From contig JH720334.1 of NCBI GenBank assembly GCA_000231825.2, positions 701,687 through 765,686 on the forward strand: a stretch of 64,000 nt of DNA. Reading direction: 5' to 3'. Positions 52,888-64,000 of the stretch are shown here, one piece after another. The translations under genes and the position numbers were made by a program. The first letter of the stretch is position 1. Every line of letters begins with the position of its first letter. The stretch comes from Tetrahymena elliotti 4EA (lineage: Eukaryota; Ciliophora; Oligohymenophorea; Hymenostomatida; Tetrahymenidae). The notes beneath the pieces are model-generated. The model searched no databases. It was not told the origin of the DNA and worked only from the letters and a program-made list of their open reading frames with translations.

Positions 52888-54378
52888 ATGGAGCTTTTTG
52901 CCACAGTTTCTCATCCGCTGTAGATAGAAGAAAATAAAAGAAATTATATAGCTTTTTTCATTGCAATTATGTAGATTACAGAAATGTTGTCTTTAGTAAA
53001 TGCTGTAATGATGATAAAATATGAAGGGATTATACTATTACCATTATTCATAAAATTATTAATTGGGTTAAAAATTTTTATAATCTACTCATTTTATTAT
53101 TAATATTAAAGATTCTCTTCTCAGTAGCATGTATTTAAGACTTTAATAGGATTTACCCCTAAAGAAATCACAAGAAATTATTTAAAAGTTAGAATTAATG
53201 AATATTTTTTTGATTATATGATAATCATATTACAACTTTATTATATAATATTTTATGGAAATGATGGTTTTACTTTTATGGCTGCTTTTATTTTAGGTTT
53301 TATAAGTTGCTATTCTATAATTAATTATCCATACCATTTAAAATATAATAGAAATATAATACTTTTTATCTCATCCTTAGAGACATCTATTGGAGGCATT
53401 TTGAATACCTCATTATTATTTCTATGTTTTAGAGATTCAATATCTGGTTTATTGTTTATAATAATTATGATTGCTGAGATGATATTATCATTTAAATAAT
53501 ATGGAGATATACATTATAGAATTTTTGTATGTTAAATACTTGGGTTTAATCAAATAAAATTAAGAGATAAATTTAAGAATAAGATTTACTGTGATAGAAA
53601 AATTTCTTTTGAAAGAATATTTCCTTTAGTCTTTGTTTGCCAAACTATGGTTCTTTTAGTTACTGATATGCTTTTAAATGACCTTTATTTTTTTTACAAC
53701 TTAAGATATACCTTATACATATGTTCCATACTTTTTGTACCTTCTAGTTCATACATAATTAAAAAGTGGTTTTAATTCTACAAATACCGTACTCATATTA
53801 AGTAGATATAAATAGTAGCACCTTTTATATAGAATGTAAATTAATTAGATAAATTTTTAAATTTTTAGAAGCATGAAACTGAAATCTAATTTAAAATAAA
53901 TGAAATTGATTAAAATTTTGCTATTTTTAAATATATTTTAAATAAAGTCTTTGATGACTAAAGAAGATTCTTTACATTTAATGTAGATAGATAAGGGAAT
54001 TTAAATAATCTTAGGATGATATTAGATGAAGAAATAATACATATTATAATAGATTTTGTTGATTTAAAGTTTTTAAGAATAGTGTTAAAAGCTTTCATTA
54101 AATTTGAATTCTATCTTTTTCAATATGAAATTACTGTAGTAAATAATGGTTAGTAATAATATGGTTTGGAGTTCGCTCAATAGTACTTTAGCACATTCTA
54201 TTAACTTTCTTTATGTTAAGTTGTTTATTATGAGCATGGTTAGTCTTTTGCACCTTTTAAAAACAGATAGATATGCTAACAAACGTTTGCACACATTTAA
54301 GCATACAATAAATATATTTCTAATTAATTAATGAATAACCCTTATTAAGTACTATATGATTTATATTAATATAATTGA
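52888..54378 (+). CDS. Multi-pass membrane protein, function unknown
   Basis: Single intronless frame of 496 residues (ATG 52888, TGA 54376-54378), starting 264 nt after the amidase stop. It is rich in Ile/Leu/Phe/Tyr, with about eight hydrophobic segments in the first 300 residues (for example IAFFIAIMQITEMLSLVNAV, IILFISSLETSIGGILNTSL, LLFIIIMIAEMILSF, TLYICSILFVPSSSYII). The C-terminal third is polar and Gln/Asn-rich. No conserved family motif is apparent. The codon choice is even more A/T-biased than its neighbours, which may mean weak selection or low expression. Confidence 0.65.
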
Positions 54379-55387
54379 TATAATTGATTATTTCTTTTTT
54401 ACGAGATTGAAGATAATTATTTAAATTTACTATTTTTTTATTGATTAGTTTAGAATTATTTGCTATTTATTTATTGTAGTTTATTTAGATAGTATGAAGA
54501 ATAAAAAATGATTAAATTTACTCTCTAAGCATTATTATCTTCCTTTAATAAAAAGTATTTTTTTATTTTGTGAAAAGTCAAATTTTATTCATATTTTTAT
54601 TTAGATGAAAATTAAAATCATTTGAAACTAAAAGATAAAGAGAAGAAATAATATTTTGTTGATTCATTTTTTCATTGTAATTTAAACATTTTAAAATTGC
54701 TTAAATCTTAATTACAACAATATAATAATATTAAAATTAATTGATTAATTTGATATTATTAATTATTTTATCTATTCAAATACATTTGTTTGTAGTTTAT
54801 TCAAAAACTCTGTAATAATAACATGAAAATTAAGATAATATTCAAAATTGCTCAATTTTGTAAATTTAAACAATAAAATAATCAAAAATTTTAAAATAAA
54901 ATTTTAATAAAATCCCAAAATTAACGAAACTAGGTGAAATCAGTAATCGTAAAAATAGAAATGGAAAAAAATAAATTTTGATCTGCAAATATTTTTGATG
55001 AGCAAGAATGATTTTGTTTTTTTCTGAGTATTGGTTTAAATATACTCTATTATATTATAAAAAATATGTAAAAAGAATTAAATGATATATGATATCTTTT
55101 GAAAAATTAATAGCTAAACAAATCAGATTAGATTATTTTTGATAAATTAGATATTTTAGATTAGTATGCTTGACCAAATTAGAGTTGTTTTTCTTAAAAA
55201 CTACACTGTGCTTGTAAGGTCAAAAGTGTTTGTTTAGAGCGTTTATGTACCTGTTCTGTGCATTGTTTTTTCTTGCTTGGCTTAGCATGTTAAGGAGCTC
55301 TCTGCATTAAAATCTCTTTGGCCATTGTACACATTAATTTATTAATTTTACTTTATCTATAAATGAATATTAAATAGGTATTAATGT
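54379..55387. other. Intergenic region with a GC-elevated patch
   Basis: Mostly AT-rich. The stretch 55195-55335 is visibly less AT-rich (CTGTGCTTGTAAGGTC, GTACCTGTTCTGTGCATTG, GCTTGGCTTAGCATG, GGAGCTCTCTGC) but has no open frame that joins the downstream ABC gene. It could be a 5' exon, a leader, or a small RNA; I cannot decide. Confidence 0.4.
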
Positions 55388-58300
55388 ATGTCTATTAATG
55401 GGTATATAAGATATGCATCAATGGAAATAGTTTAGGAAAAAAAAGATCAGCAAAGAGAAAATCAAAAAATTATGGGGTTAACACATTGGAATTATATGAT
55501 GGGGTAATTCTTATTTAGTTCTTGCATTTGCTTAATAATTGGACTATTTTACTACATAATCTGTTATGCTGGAGGAGTATATGCAGGTATAAATTTTGTT
55601 AAAGGCTTGATTGTATATATCACTTTTGTAATTGCTATGGTTTGCTAATTATACTTTTTTACTTCCTTCTTCACTAGTTAGAAACTAGCTTCTGATATTA
55701 TTTCATTTGTCAATTTGTTTTTCAGCTTTGTATACATCTTTGTTCTTTTAACCGATATTCACAATAACAAGCTATCAATCTTCTTGCTATCTCTAGCACC
55801 TTAGGCAGCCTTAACTATAGGCCTTATGAGCGATGGCTGGAGTATCTTGGGATAGTAAATATTTTTTTTATTATTAGTTTGCAAAATATTAAAATATAAA
55901 TTTCATTGGACCATTATGATTTTTAAAAAAATTTTAATTAATTTCTTTTAATAATCTATAAATAGATTAGAGTTAATCAGTATAAACTTTTCTGCCAATG
56001 AAGCTATCCTTGTTTTGATTTTTGATATTACTGTTTATCTCCTACTGTATCTCTACTTGGATTAAATTTGGCCAAATGAATATGGAACTTAAAAGAGTCC
56101 ATTCTTCGTATTTCATTCTATTAAGAATTTATGTTGCAAAAAATCAAACCAAAATAGCTCAGAATAAAATAATACATATGTTGAATTTTATGATGTTGAA
56201 ATGGCCTCTTAAAACTTAGATAGAGAAGCACCTCTCTAAAATTAACAATAGACAAGTGGAGTACTGAATTAAGCAGAGGATAAAAGTAGTGCCATGTATC
56301 ATTAACAAATAGATACAACTAATTTGGTGAAGAGTTTGTAGATTTCTAACCTCACTAAACACTTTCAAGGCTATTATGCTGTCAAGCAATTATCTTTAAA
56401 CCTTTATTAAGGTTAAATATTTTGCCTTTTAGGTCATAATGGTAATATTTTAAATTTATTATTTATAAAGAAAAAAGCCTCTTTTTAAATTATTAATTAG
56501 GTGCTGGCAAAACAACTACAATAAATCTAATTACAGGAATGATTTAAAAGACATATGGTTAAGTTACCATGAATGGATTAGATCTGGATAGAGATTTAGA
56601 TGAAATTAGGAGAAGTATTGGGTTGTGCAGTTAAAAAAATATTTTGTATGATAATCTCACTGTTGAAGATCATTTGTGGTTTTATGCAAGAATTAAATTG
56701 ATTCCAGATAATATTATTTAAGAAGACATTTAGAATATAATTACTAAATGTAATCTTCATAATGAAAGATTCAAGTATGCATAGCATCTCTCAGGAGGAA
56801 ACAAACGTAAACTGTGTTTAGCAATAGCGCTAATAGGAAAATCTAAATTCATTTTCTTAGATGAACCAACTTCTGGTAATTTATTTATTAACTTAATACA
56901 AACTATTTTTTAATTAAAAATTTAAAACATAATAGGAGTAGATGTTATGACAAGATAACATATTTGGGAGATTCTTAGAGAAGTTAAAAATGATGGTAGA
57001 GTAATAATTCTAACTACTCATCATTTAGAAGAAGCAGAAGTCTTAGCAGATAGAATAGGAATTATGGCTTAAGGGTAGTTGCTATGCTTAGGAACAGTAG
57101 ATTATATAGTTCATAAATTTGGAGTTGGCTATTTTTTGAAAGTGCAAAGTAAAAGTGAAACTGAAGAAGGTATAAGTCAATTTATCCAAAAAAAATCTTA
57201 ATTAGAGTAGTCAATTAAGCAATTAATACCTAACTCCTAAAAAGATCCTCAAACACAAGAGCAGAGTTTAAAGTTTTTACTTCCATTTAACAGTTCTAGC
57301 CTATTCAGCAATCTATTTAAATTTCTTGAATAAGGTATTATAATTAAAATAGCTTATTCATTTATTTACAATAAAATTTACAGTTTAATTTTCTAACAAA
57401 AATAATAAGAAAAACTTTATCAATTTTAAAAAAAATTTCTTTTAGTTTAAAAATAATAAAAAATTTTGAGGTTTCTTAGTTTTAAAATAAATCTGTGAAG
57501 CTCAAAGAGAACATTAACTCTTTTAATTTTTACAAAAAATAAGATATTCTACTAAACAGATTATCATTTATGAAATTAAAGATGATAGATTTCTAAATAT
57601 TTATTTTCATGTTTTTTATTTTTAGATAAGGACCTCATGATTAACATGCAAATAAATTCTTTAGAGGATGTTTTTGTAAGCATTGGAACAGATGAGCAAA
57701 GATATTTTAACTTAAACTAGGACTAGGAATAGCAACAACAATAATAAAGATAGGTAGAAGTAGGATATTCAGATTTTTCAAATATTTCAATTCCAGAATT
57801 TTTAAAAGACGAACCGTTCTTCTCTTTTGGTACTTAAATGTAGGCAATCGCCACAAGAAGGTTAAAAATGCTGATTAAGAATCCAGTTCAAATTATATCT
57901 TATTTATTCCCTTTTTCAATAGTAGGAATAGGATACCTTTTTGCTCATTAAGCTCAAGATAATTATGAAATTTTCTAAATATTTGTAACAATCGGTAAAA
58001 TTTATAGAGACATACCATATTTACTAAAAAATATTATCAAAATTTAGCTGTTTGTTTTCTCTGTAATTCTACTGGAAGTACTTTTATCATAGAAAGAGAA
58101 AGGAGTCTACTTTATACTCTTAGAGTTATGGGATGTAAGTTGATACCTTATTGGATGGGAACTTTTGTAATAGACTTTATTCTGGCTATGATATATTTCT
58201 TAGTTGTAATAATCATAGTATATTACTGCAGTTTGAGATCTGTAGCTCTTTTGGACTTTTAATAGATGGCTTATAAATCTTTTGTAACAATTTTTTCAGC

Positions 58301-59987
58301 AGTAGCTACATCTTATTCTTATAGTAACATGTTTGAAAAATCCTACACTGCATACATGGCCTTTCCTTTCTTTTAATTATTCGTTAATTTTTATTTAGGA
58401 CTTTGTTTTATTATTCTTAGTATGAAATTTTCTCCACTTTAAATTGTAAGCTATTTATTTTTCCCACTTGGAGTTAACTCTCTGGGAACAGGTATTTTAA
58501 ATTATGAAAGTTATTTTAAAAATAAAAATTTATTTTTTTAAAGATCAATCTAAAAATTCCGAAAGATTACCTTATCTCTACTTCAGCATTGGTTCTTTAA
58601 ATACAGTGGCCTTAGTTTCAAGCATATGTCACTTAATAGTTGCTATATATTTAGAAAAATCACAAATCCTTTCCTATTTTAAGAGGAAAAACTAATTCAC
58701 TCCTATTGTTTAAATACAAAGAGATAATGATGTAGTTTAAGAAGAATAGAGATCTATGTCACAAATAGATCCAATAACTGCAAGAAATATTAGTAAACAG
58801 TTTGATAATTAATATTTAGCTATCAGTGGTATAAGCTTTGGAGTTTAAAAAAAATAAATATTTGGTCTACTTGGTCCTAATGGAGCTGGTAAGACTACTA
58901 CTTTTAATATTCTTACTGCAAAGGATAATTCGTCTTCAGGATAAGTATTAGTCAACTAAGAATAAGCTATTTAAACAAATGAACAAGCTTGGTAGAATGT
59001 AGGAATATGTTCTCAGTAAGATTTTCTTTGGGATGACTTAACTGTGTATGACCATTTAGCTATTTTTACATCTCTAAAAGGATTGCATGGAGAAAAGAGA
59101 GAAAGGGCAATTAAGTAAACAAACATTTAAAAATAGTTTCATATGTTTTAACTTCCCTAAAAAACTTTAAATAGGTATTTTTCATAAACTCTTCAATTAG
59201 AAAATTATATTGATAGAAAATCTGAAATTTTATCTGGAGGTAATAAACGTAAATTATGTGTTGGAATGGCTCTGATTGGCTCACCAAATGTTCAGTTTTT
59301 CGATGAGCCATCTAGTGGATTAGATCCAATAGCGAAAAGATTCCTTTGGAATACTTTAAAGCAAAACCTTTAACTTAAAGATGCATCAATTGTTTTGACA
59401 ACTCACTCAATGAATGAAGCTGAGTCTTTGTGTTCTAAGATAGGTAAGTTTTTTAATATTTAATTAAGATTGAATTTTAAATTATATCTTTTTATTAAGG
59501 AATACTTGTAAATGGGTAATTCTAATGCATGGGATCTCCTGAACATTTATCTAATAAATTTGGTTAAGGATACAGACTAAAATTGGTTAAAAATCCAAAT
59601 CATTTTACTTAAGAAATAGATTCGATAGTTTTAAATTCTCTTGAAAATGCAATTAAGATAATTGATCAAGAAAAGACTCTGATCTACTAAATACCTTCAT
59701 AAAATTTTATTTTCTCAAGAGTTTTTGATATCGTTGAAAATAGACTTCAGAATAAAATTGAGTAGTATAGCATCCACCACACAAATTTAGAATAAATTTT
59801 CTCTTATTTTGCTAACTTTTAACAATAATTTGTAGAACCACCAATTTCCTAATCTGAAGTTCAAGTCTGTAATTGTGAAGTAAAAAAATTTAATAGTTTA
59901 ATTTTTTTATTCATAATGTGTCTAATAAAAAAGGGTATGAATGCAGTTCGTTGGTGCACAATGTGTTGCTGCTGTTGTGTGTGGTGA
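55388..59987 (+). CDS. ABCA-type ABC transporter, apparently lacking first TM/loop
   Basis: Ten exons (55388-55854, 55966-56441, 56501-56875, 56936-57334, 57626-57994, 58048-58491, 58544-59114, 59175-59443, 59500-59879, 59934-59987) give 1,267 residues. Order: half-TMD 1 ([16 protein letters not shown] opens the cytosolic turn before TM2), DLYLEQ-like YLYLDQIWPNEYG, NBD1 (Walker [11 protein letters not shown], signature LSGGNKRKL, Walker [20 protein letters not shown]), half-TMD 2 (IIEREKSLLY-like [16 protein letters not shown]), NBD2 ([30 protein letters not shown]). This is the ABCA arrangement; ABCAs move lipids or other hydrophobic molecules. Both ATP sites look complete. The frame is closed by TGA just upstream of 55388, and the expected N-terminal TM1 plus large loop is not seen. 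The second extracytoplasmic loop is also very short. The C-terminus ends in a Cys cluster ([10 protein letters not shown]). Confidence 0.88.
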
Positions 59988-61292
59988 GAAATTTAATTAA
60001 AATTATTACCTTGATCTCTCAAAAAGCATCAAATTCATTCTCATTAGAAAAATACCTAATTTCTAATTAAAAATTGGTTATTTTTGTAAAAGTCTTTAAT
60101 GAATAATATTTATTAATTTACCTAAATTATATTGTATTTTTTTTAAAAAATTTTTAATTTGAATAATTTAATTTAATATTTCTACATTTTTCAATCTATT
60201 AATTAAATTTTTAATAATTTACATTTTAGTTTTACATTATAGGCCTTTTATTTTCAGTTTATCTAAAACCTTTATTTAACATACTGTTACTTCTAAAATG
60301 TATTGAAAATATTGACTTCTTATATTTTTTAAATGTTGATAAAAAATAATTTTAATTTCAAAATTTAAAATATTATTGTATTAATTTCATTTAAAATATT
60401 ATTGTTTTAATTTAATTTCAAAATTCTACACTTTTTTAAACTTGGAAATTTAAGTACTAAACTTAAACTAAAAATTCTAAAAGAAAATTTTTTAATTCTA
60501 TGTTCATCATTTTTTAAATTAATCTTGGCTTGATCTGTATCTATGGATTTTTAATAAAATCATATTTCTTAATAATTTTGTTTAATTTTTTAATGGATTT
60601 CATTTGGAAAATAAATTTGAAATAAGAAACTAAATATAAATAGATCATAATTTTGGAATTATTATTAAAAACAATAAAATAAATAAATTTTTTAAGAATA
60701 AGTCGCACACTTCTAAAATAAATAGATATTACTAAGAATGTAATTAATATTTATTGATTGGAATAATTTTTATTATAATGGTCAAAAATATTTAATATCA
60801 ACAAATCTTTTTTGTTAGAAGGCAAAATACTAAATAAAGAGTGAGCTAAAAAAGTAATAGAATAATTTTTAATAGTATATAATTTAGCGTAATATTTTTT
60901 TGATATTTAAAATTCTATTTCAAAAACTTGATTTCTTCATTTATTTTGACTAATTATTTTGTATGGAAAAATCCTTCAATACATACTTTCTTTAGTTAAC
61001 CTTTATTGGAAATCTAATTGTTTATATCCATTCGTTTGCTTATTTAATAATATTTTACTCATTACAGATATATATGAATGTTGTTTTTAAATTTTATAGC
61101 TTTGTGTTAATAAAAAGACTTACAACACTCAACTCATGATTGATTTTCTTGATTAATTATTTTTATATCAATTTTTTGCAGAAAGTTAAAATCAAATCCT
61201 TTTGTATATCTTGATAAATAGAAAAGTAAAAGGATAGTAAAAGCTGTTTTAAAGTAAAAAATTAACTAAGTTAATACATTTATTTGTGCTTT
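59988..61292. other. AT-rich intergenic region
   Basis: No gene was seen. It includes a 26-bp tandem duplication at 60364-60413 (listed separately). Confidence 0.6.
60364..60413. repeat. Two-copy 26-bp tandem duplication
   Basis: TTTAAAATATTATTGT followed by A or T and TTAATTT occurs at 60364 and again at 60390, a 26-nt period with one mismatch. A simple local duplication in AT-rich DNA. Confidence 0.6.
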
Positions 61293-63848
61293 ATGATATC
61301 AGATAATGCCTATGAGATTCTAAAGGAAGATTTAAAAAATTATAATGAGCAGTTGATATAAATAGTAAAATTATCACCTCGCTATATTTCTTCCAAACCA
61401 ACAAATAAAGAAAAGAATCAGCCACAAAAAATTTAGTATTTTGAAGGATCGTAGAACTTAAAAAAGTTAAAAGATATAACTCCTTAATATGGATTGGATC
61501 TTATTAATAGGCATCTAAAGTAGTTTGAGAAATAATAAGAATAAATGAAAAATGAATAAACATCTAGTAATAATTAAAATATAAAATATGTATCAAATGA
61601 TGATAAAAAATTTAAAATAATTAACAATGATAAAAGTCCTCTAAACAAATAAATGTTGATTACTAGGTTCATTTAAAGAAATCAAAAGGAGCTCACATAA
61701 AATTATGAAAATATAGAAGAAGATCTTAAAAAACCATTTGGTTTTAAGACTTAAATTACTGAGAATCACTCAGAATAAGAAGTAGATAAAAGGTCTGAAG
61801 CTATATAAAATGCTAATAAAAATAAATAAGGAATTTAAAAAAGCAATGAAATTTTTCAAAACACAGTTTGTAATTTTAGAAGAAATCGAGTTAGTCAAAT
61901 TAAACCTACCATCTCTCCTAATTAAGTAGATCCATAAAATGAATAGAACATTAACAATACCAGTAGTGACAGAAGGACACCAAATTTATCAAATAATAAA
62001 AGAGCAGATGAAAGTCAATAATCTACTGCGAATACTTCAAATACAATTTATAGTTAAAATATTTACAATAGGATTATTTTGAAGTAAACTGAAAGGAAGA
62101 GAATGAAGCTTCAAAGTATAGGGTAGATCAATGAATTTAATTTAATTCCCATATAAAGTTTGTAGGGATTGGAAGAATCTTCTATGACTCACAAGGCTTC
62201 ATTAACAAAGCAAAATTTTCATCCTAACCATAAGACAAAGATGAGCCACTCTTTTTATAATCCAGACAATAAAAATAATTTTAAAAAATAACAATCAGGA
62301 AATCTAACTTCTTTACCTTCTTAAAGTTTTTACAATATAGATTCTGATAGTTTTATTTCATTTAGTCCAAATAAATAACAATCTTAGAGAAGTAGACCAT
62401 AAACTCATTAATAATTTAGAAGAAAAATCTATTCTTCACATTTAAGCTACAAGTAGCAGCAAGAAACCTAAATAGCCCAAAATTTAACAAGCAGGAAATC
62501 TAATAATAAAATAAGAATATCATCTCCATATCTGCAAAATAATTAGGCTTATTCAACCAATCCATTATTGCTTGATTAAAAAAATCCTGATTCATAATAA
62601 AGCATAAATAGAAGTTAGAATTAATAACAAGATTAAGGATTGTTTTAGATACATTCATATCATACTTAAAACTCTTAAATGAAAATTAAACCATCAGTAA
62701 ATTTTCTAGTTAATTAAGAAGAGGATTCCTGCACCAAAAAAAATAAAAGCGATTAAATGAGTAATATAAATATAAATAAAAAGAGATAAGGGATTTTAAG
62801 GCAAATGAATGATTTCAAATAAAGAGTTAATAGAGAAAAAGAGCTTAAATTATAAGAAGCAAAACTTCAAAAAAACATAAGCAAAAATGATAAAGAACTT
62901 ACTATAGAAGCTGTAGGATTCACATCATTTAAATCCATTTAAAATTAATAAAATATAAATAATCAGCAATTTATGACAACAGTTTAAGATACTTGCTAAA
63001 ATTGCTTTACTACTAATGAGGCAAATAACATGAGTATTGTACATATGACTGATTAATTTAACCTTAGTTCTATTTCATTTGAATAAAAAAACAATAAACT
63101 TCCGCATAAATCATATGGAAATAACAATTTAGAAAACTAAGGTAAATCCCAATCACTTTAAAGATCTCCTTCAAAAGGATGTAGCTTAGATCCAAACCAA
63201 AAATCTCGTTAGTTTGTTGCAGGAGTTTAGAGCAATAAAATAAAAGAAGAAGAAGGAGGTAATAGTGTTAGAAAAAGTATCAAAAATTTATCTAAATATG
63301 AGATTATTAAATAATAAGTTGAAAACGAAAAGAAAAGAAAAAAAATGTAAGAAATTGTGGCACAGAGTGAGATTGAAAATCAACGAATTTAAAAAAGATA
63401 ACATCTCTAAAATTTGTACATAAGATTATTGAATTAGCAAGGGTTTAGTTTATATGTAGATAATAAAGAATAATCCCCAGAGTTAAATTGTGATAGCTCG
63501 ACTTAGTTGATAACTGATAACAGTCTAAGTTAAAATTTCAGAGTCAACTAAGATTCTCCTTGTATTAAAAAGCTTGTTAAATATTATGATAATAAATATG
63601 GTGATAAATTTGAGCAGTAGTTCTCAAGCTAACAAAATGACCTTTAATCTAATCAAACTTTTGGGATATATGATCAACCACCAAGCATAACCCATTTAAA
63701 AAATCCTTAGCTTTTCTCTAGCAATAATCAACGTAATCCAAACAAAAAAATTTCTAAAAGTAAAGATAAAAATGTAGACATGGGTCCATGGAACTCTTAA
63801 AACGATGATGACTTAGAGGAGTTACTAAATAACAAAAAGATTATTTGA
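61293..63848 (+). CDS. Long disordered Gln/Asn/Ser-rich protein, function unknown
   Basis: Single intronless frame of 851 residues (ATG 61293, TGA 63846-63848). The start is MISDNAYEILKEDLKNYNEQ, followed by a helical stretch. Nearly all the rest is polar (Asn, Gln, Ser, Lys) with scattered basic Ser/Pro motifs (SRSP-like SPSKGCS, SQSLQRSPSK) and short helical pieces, notably RQMNDFKQRVNREKELKLQE and IIKQQVENEKKRKKMQEIV, which are coiled-coil-like. No membrane helix, signal peptide or enzyme motif was seen. The intact 2.5-kb frame itself is the evidence that it is a gene; such proteins in ciliates are often cytoskeletal or regulatory, but that is not shown here. Confidence 0.75.
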
Positions 63849-64000
63849 TACTTTGTTTAATTATCTATTTCAAGATTTTCTGCTTTATTTCCTAAAATAA
63901 TTTGATAAATTATAATTTTTGTAAATTTGTAAATAAATTATTTTCTTCTCTGAATATATTTAAATGTGTATTTGTTTACTTATATTAACAACTTAACATT
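63849..64000. other. 3' flank to window end
   Basis: AT-rich sequence after the last stop; too short to assess. Confidence 0.5.

Noticed and set aside
1..64000. CRISPR arrays, insertion sequences, bacterial operons or attachment sites
   Set aside because: No regularly spaced repeats, transposase frames or terminal inverted repeats were seen; introns and the TAA/TAG=Gln code show ciliate nuclear DNA.

Overview
ORGANISM AND CODE. This window is ciliate macronuclear-type DNA, most like Tetrahymena. It is very AT-rich, genes have short AT-rich GT..AG introns (mostly 45-130 nt), and every long coding region is open only if TAA and TAG are read as glutamine, with TGA the sole stop. Each complete gene below ends at TGA. 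Where exon structures are given, the exon lengths add up to whole codons and the phases match at the junctions, which is the main support for the models. With the standard code only fragments of 60-130 residues appear, so a standard-code annotation would miss almost everything here.

LAYOUT. (1) 1-6351, minus: 3'-truncated gene for a ~18-TM membrane protein ending in a p25-alpha (TPPP)-like domain; one intron contains a 100-N assembly gap. (2) 6352-10399: 4 kb without a gene except a conspicuous GC-richer, hairpin-bearing island (8641-9105), a candidate structured RNA gene. (3) 10400-11951, plus: protein with two chromodomains and a chromo shadow domain (Pdd1/HP1-like). (4) 12987-14762, minus: coiled-coil Gln-rich protein. 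(5) 15416-17173 and 18065-19135, plus: two unrecognised proteins. (6) 19340-19880: degenerate tandem repeat of about 250 bp. (7) 20266-22096, minus: TPR-like helical protein. (8) 23282-24542, plus: B-box-like zinc protein. (9) 25571-27565, plus: TMEM43/LUMA-family protein. (10) 29357-30003, plus: Ctr copper transporter. (11) 31012-42866, plus: a very large inositol-trisphosphate-receptor-type Ca2+ release channel. (12) 44235-44867 and 46807-48107, plus: small coiled-coil protein and a Ser/Arg-tailed protein. (13) 49402-52623, plus: penicillin-amidase-family Ntn hydrolase with an N-terminal membrane anchor. (14) 52888-54378, plus: unrecognised multi-pass membrane protein. (15) 55388-59987, plus: ABCA-type ABC transporter that seems to lack the usual first helix and large extracytoplasmic loops. 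(16) 61293-63848, plus: long disordered Gln/Asn/Ser-rich protein.

HOW THE GENES RELATE. There is no operon structure; genes are individually spaced by 0.3-4 kb of AT-rich DNA. Several encode membrane transport or signalling proteins (Ca2+ release channel, Cu transporter, ABC transporter, the large p25-alpha membrane protein), but nothing in the sequence shows co-regulation. The most unusual items are the hairpin island, the p25-alpha/multi-TM combination, the altered pore-filter sequence of the Ca2+ channel, and a penicillin amidase in an intron-containing ciliate gene.
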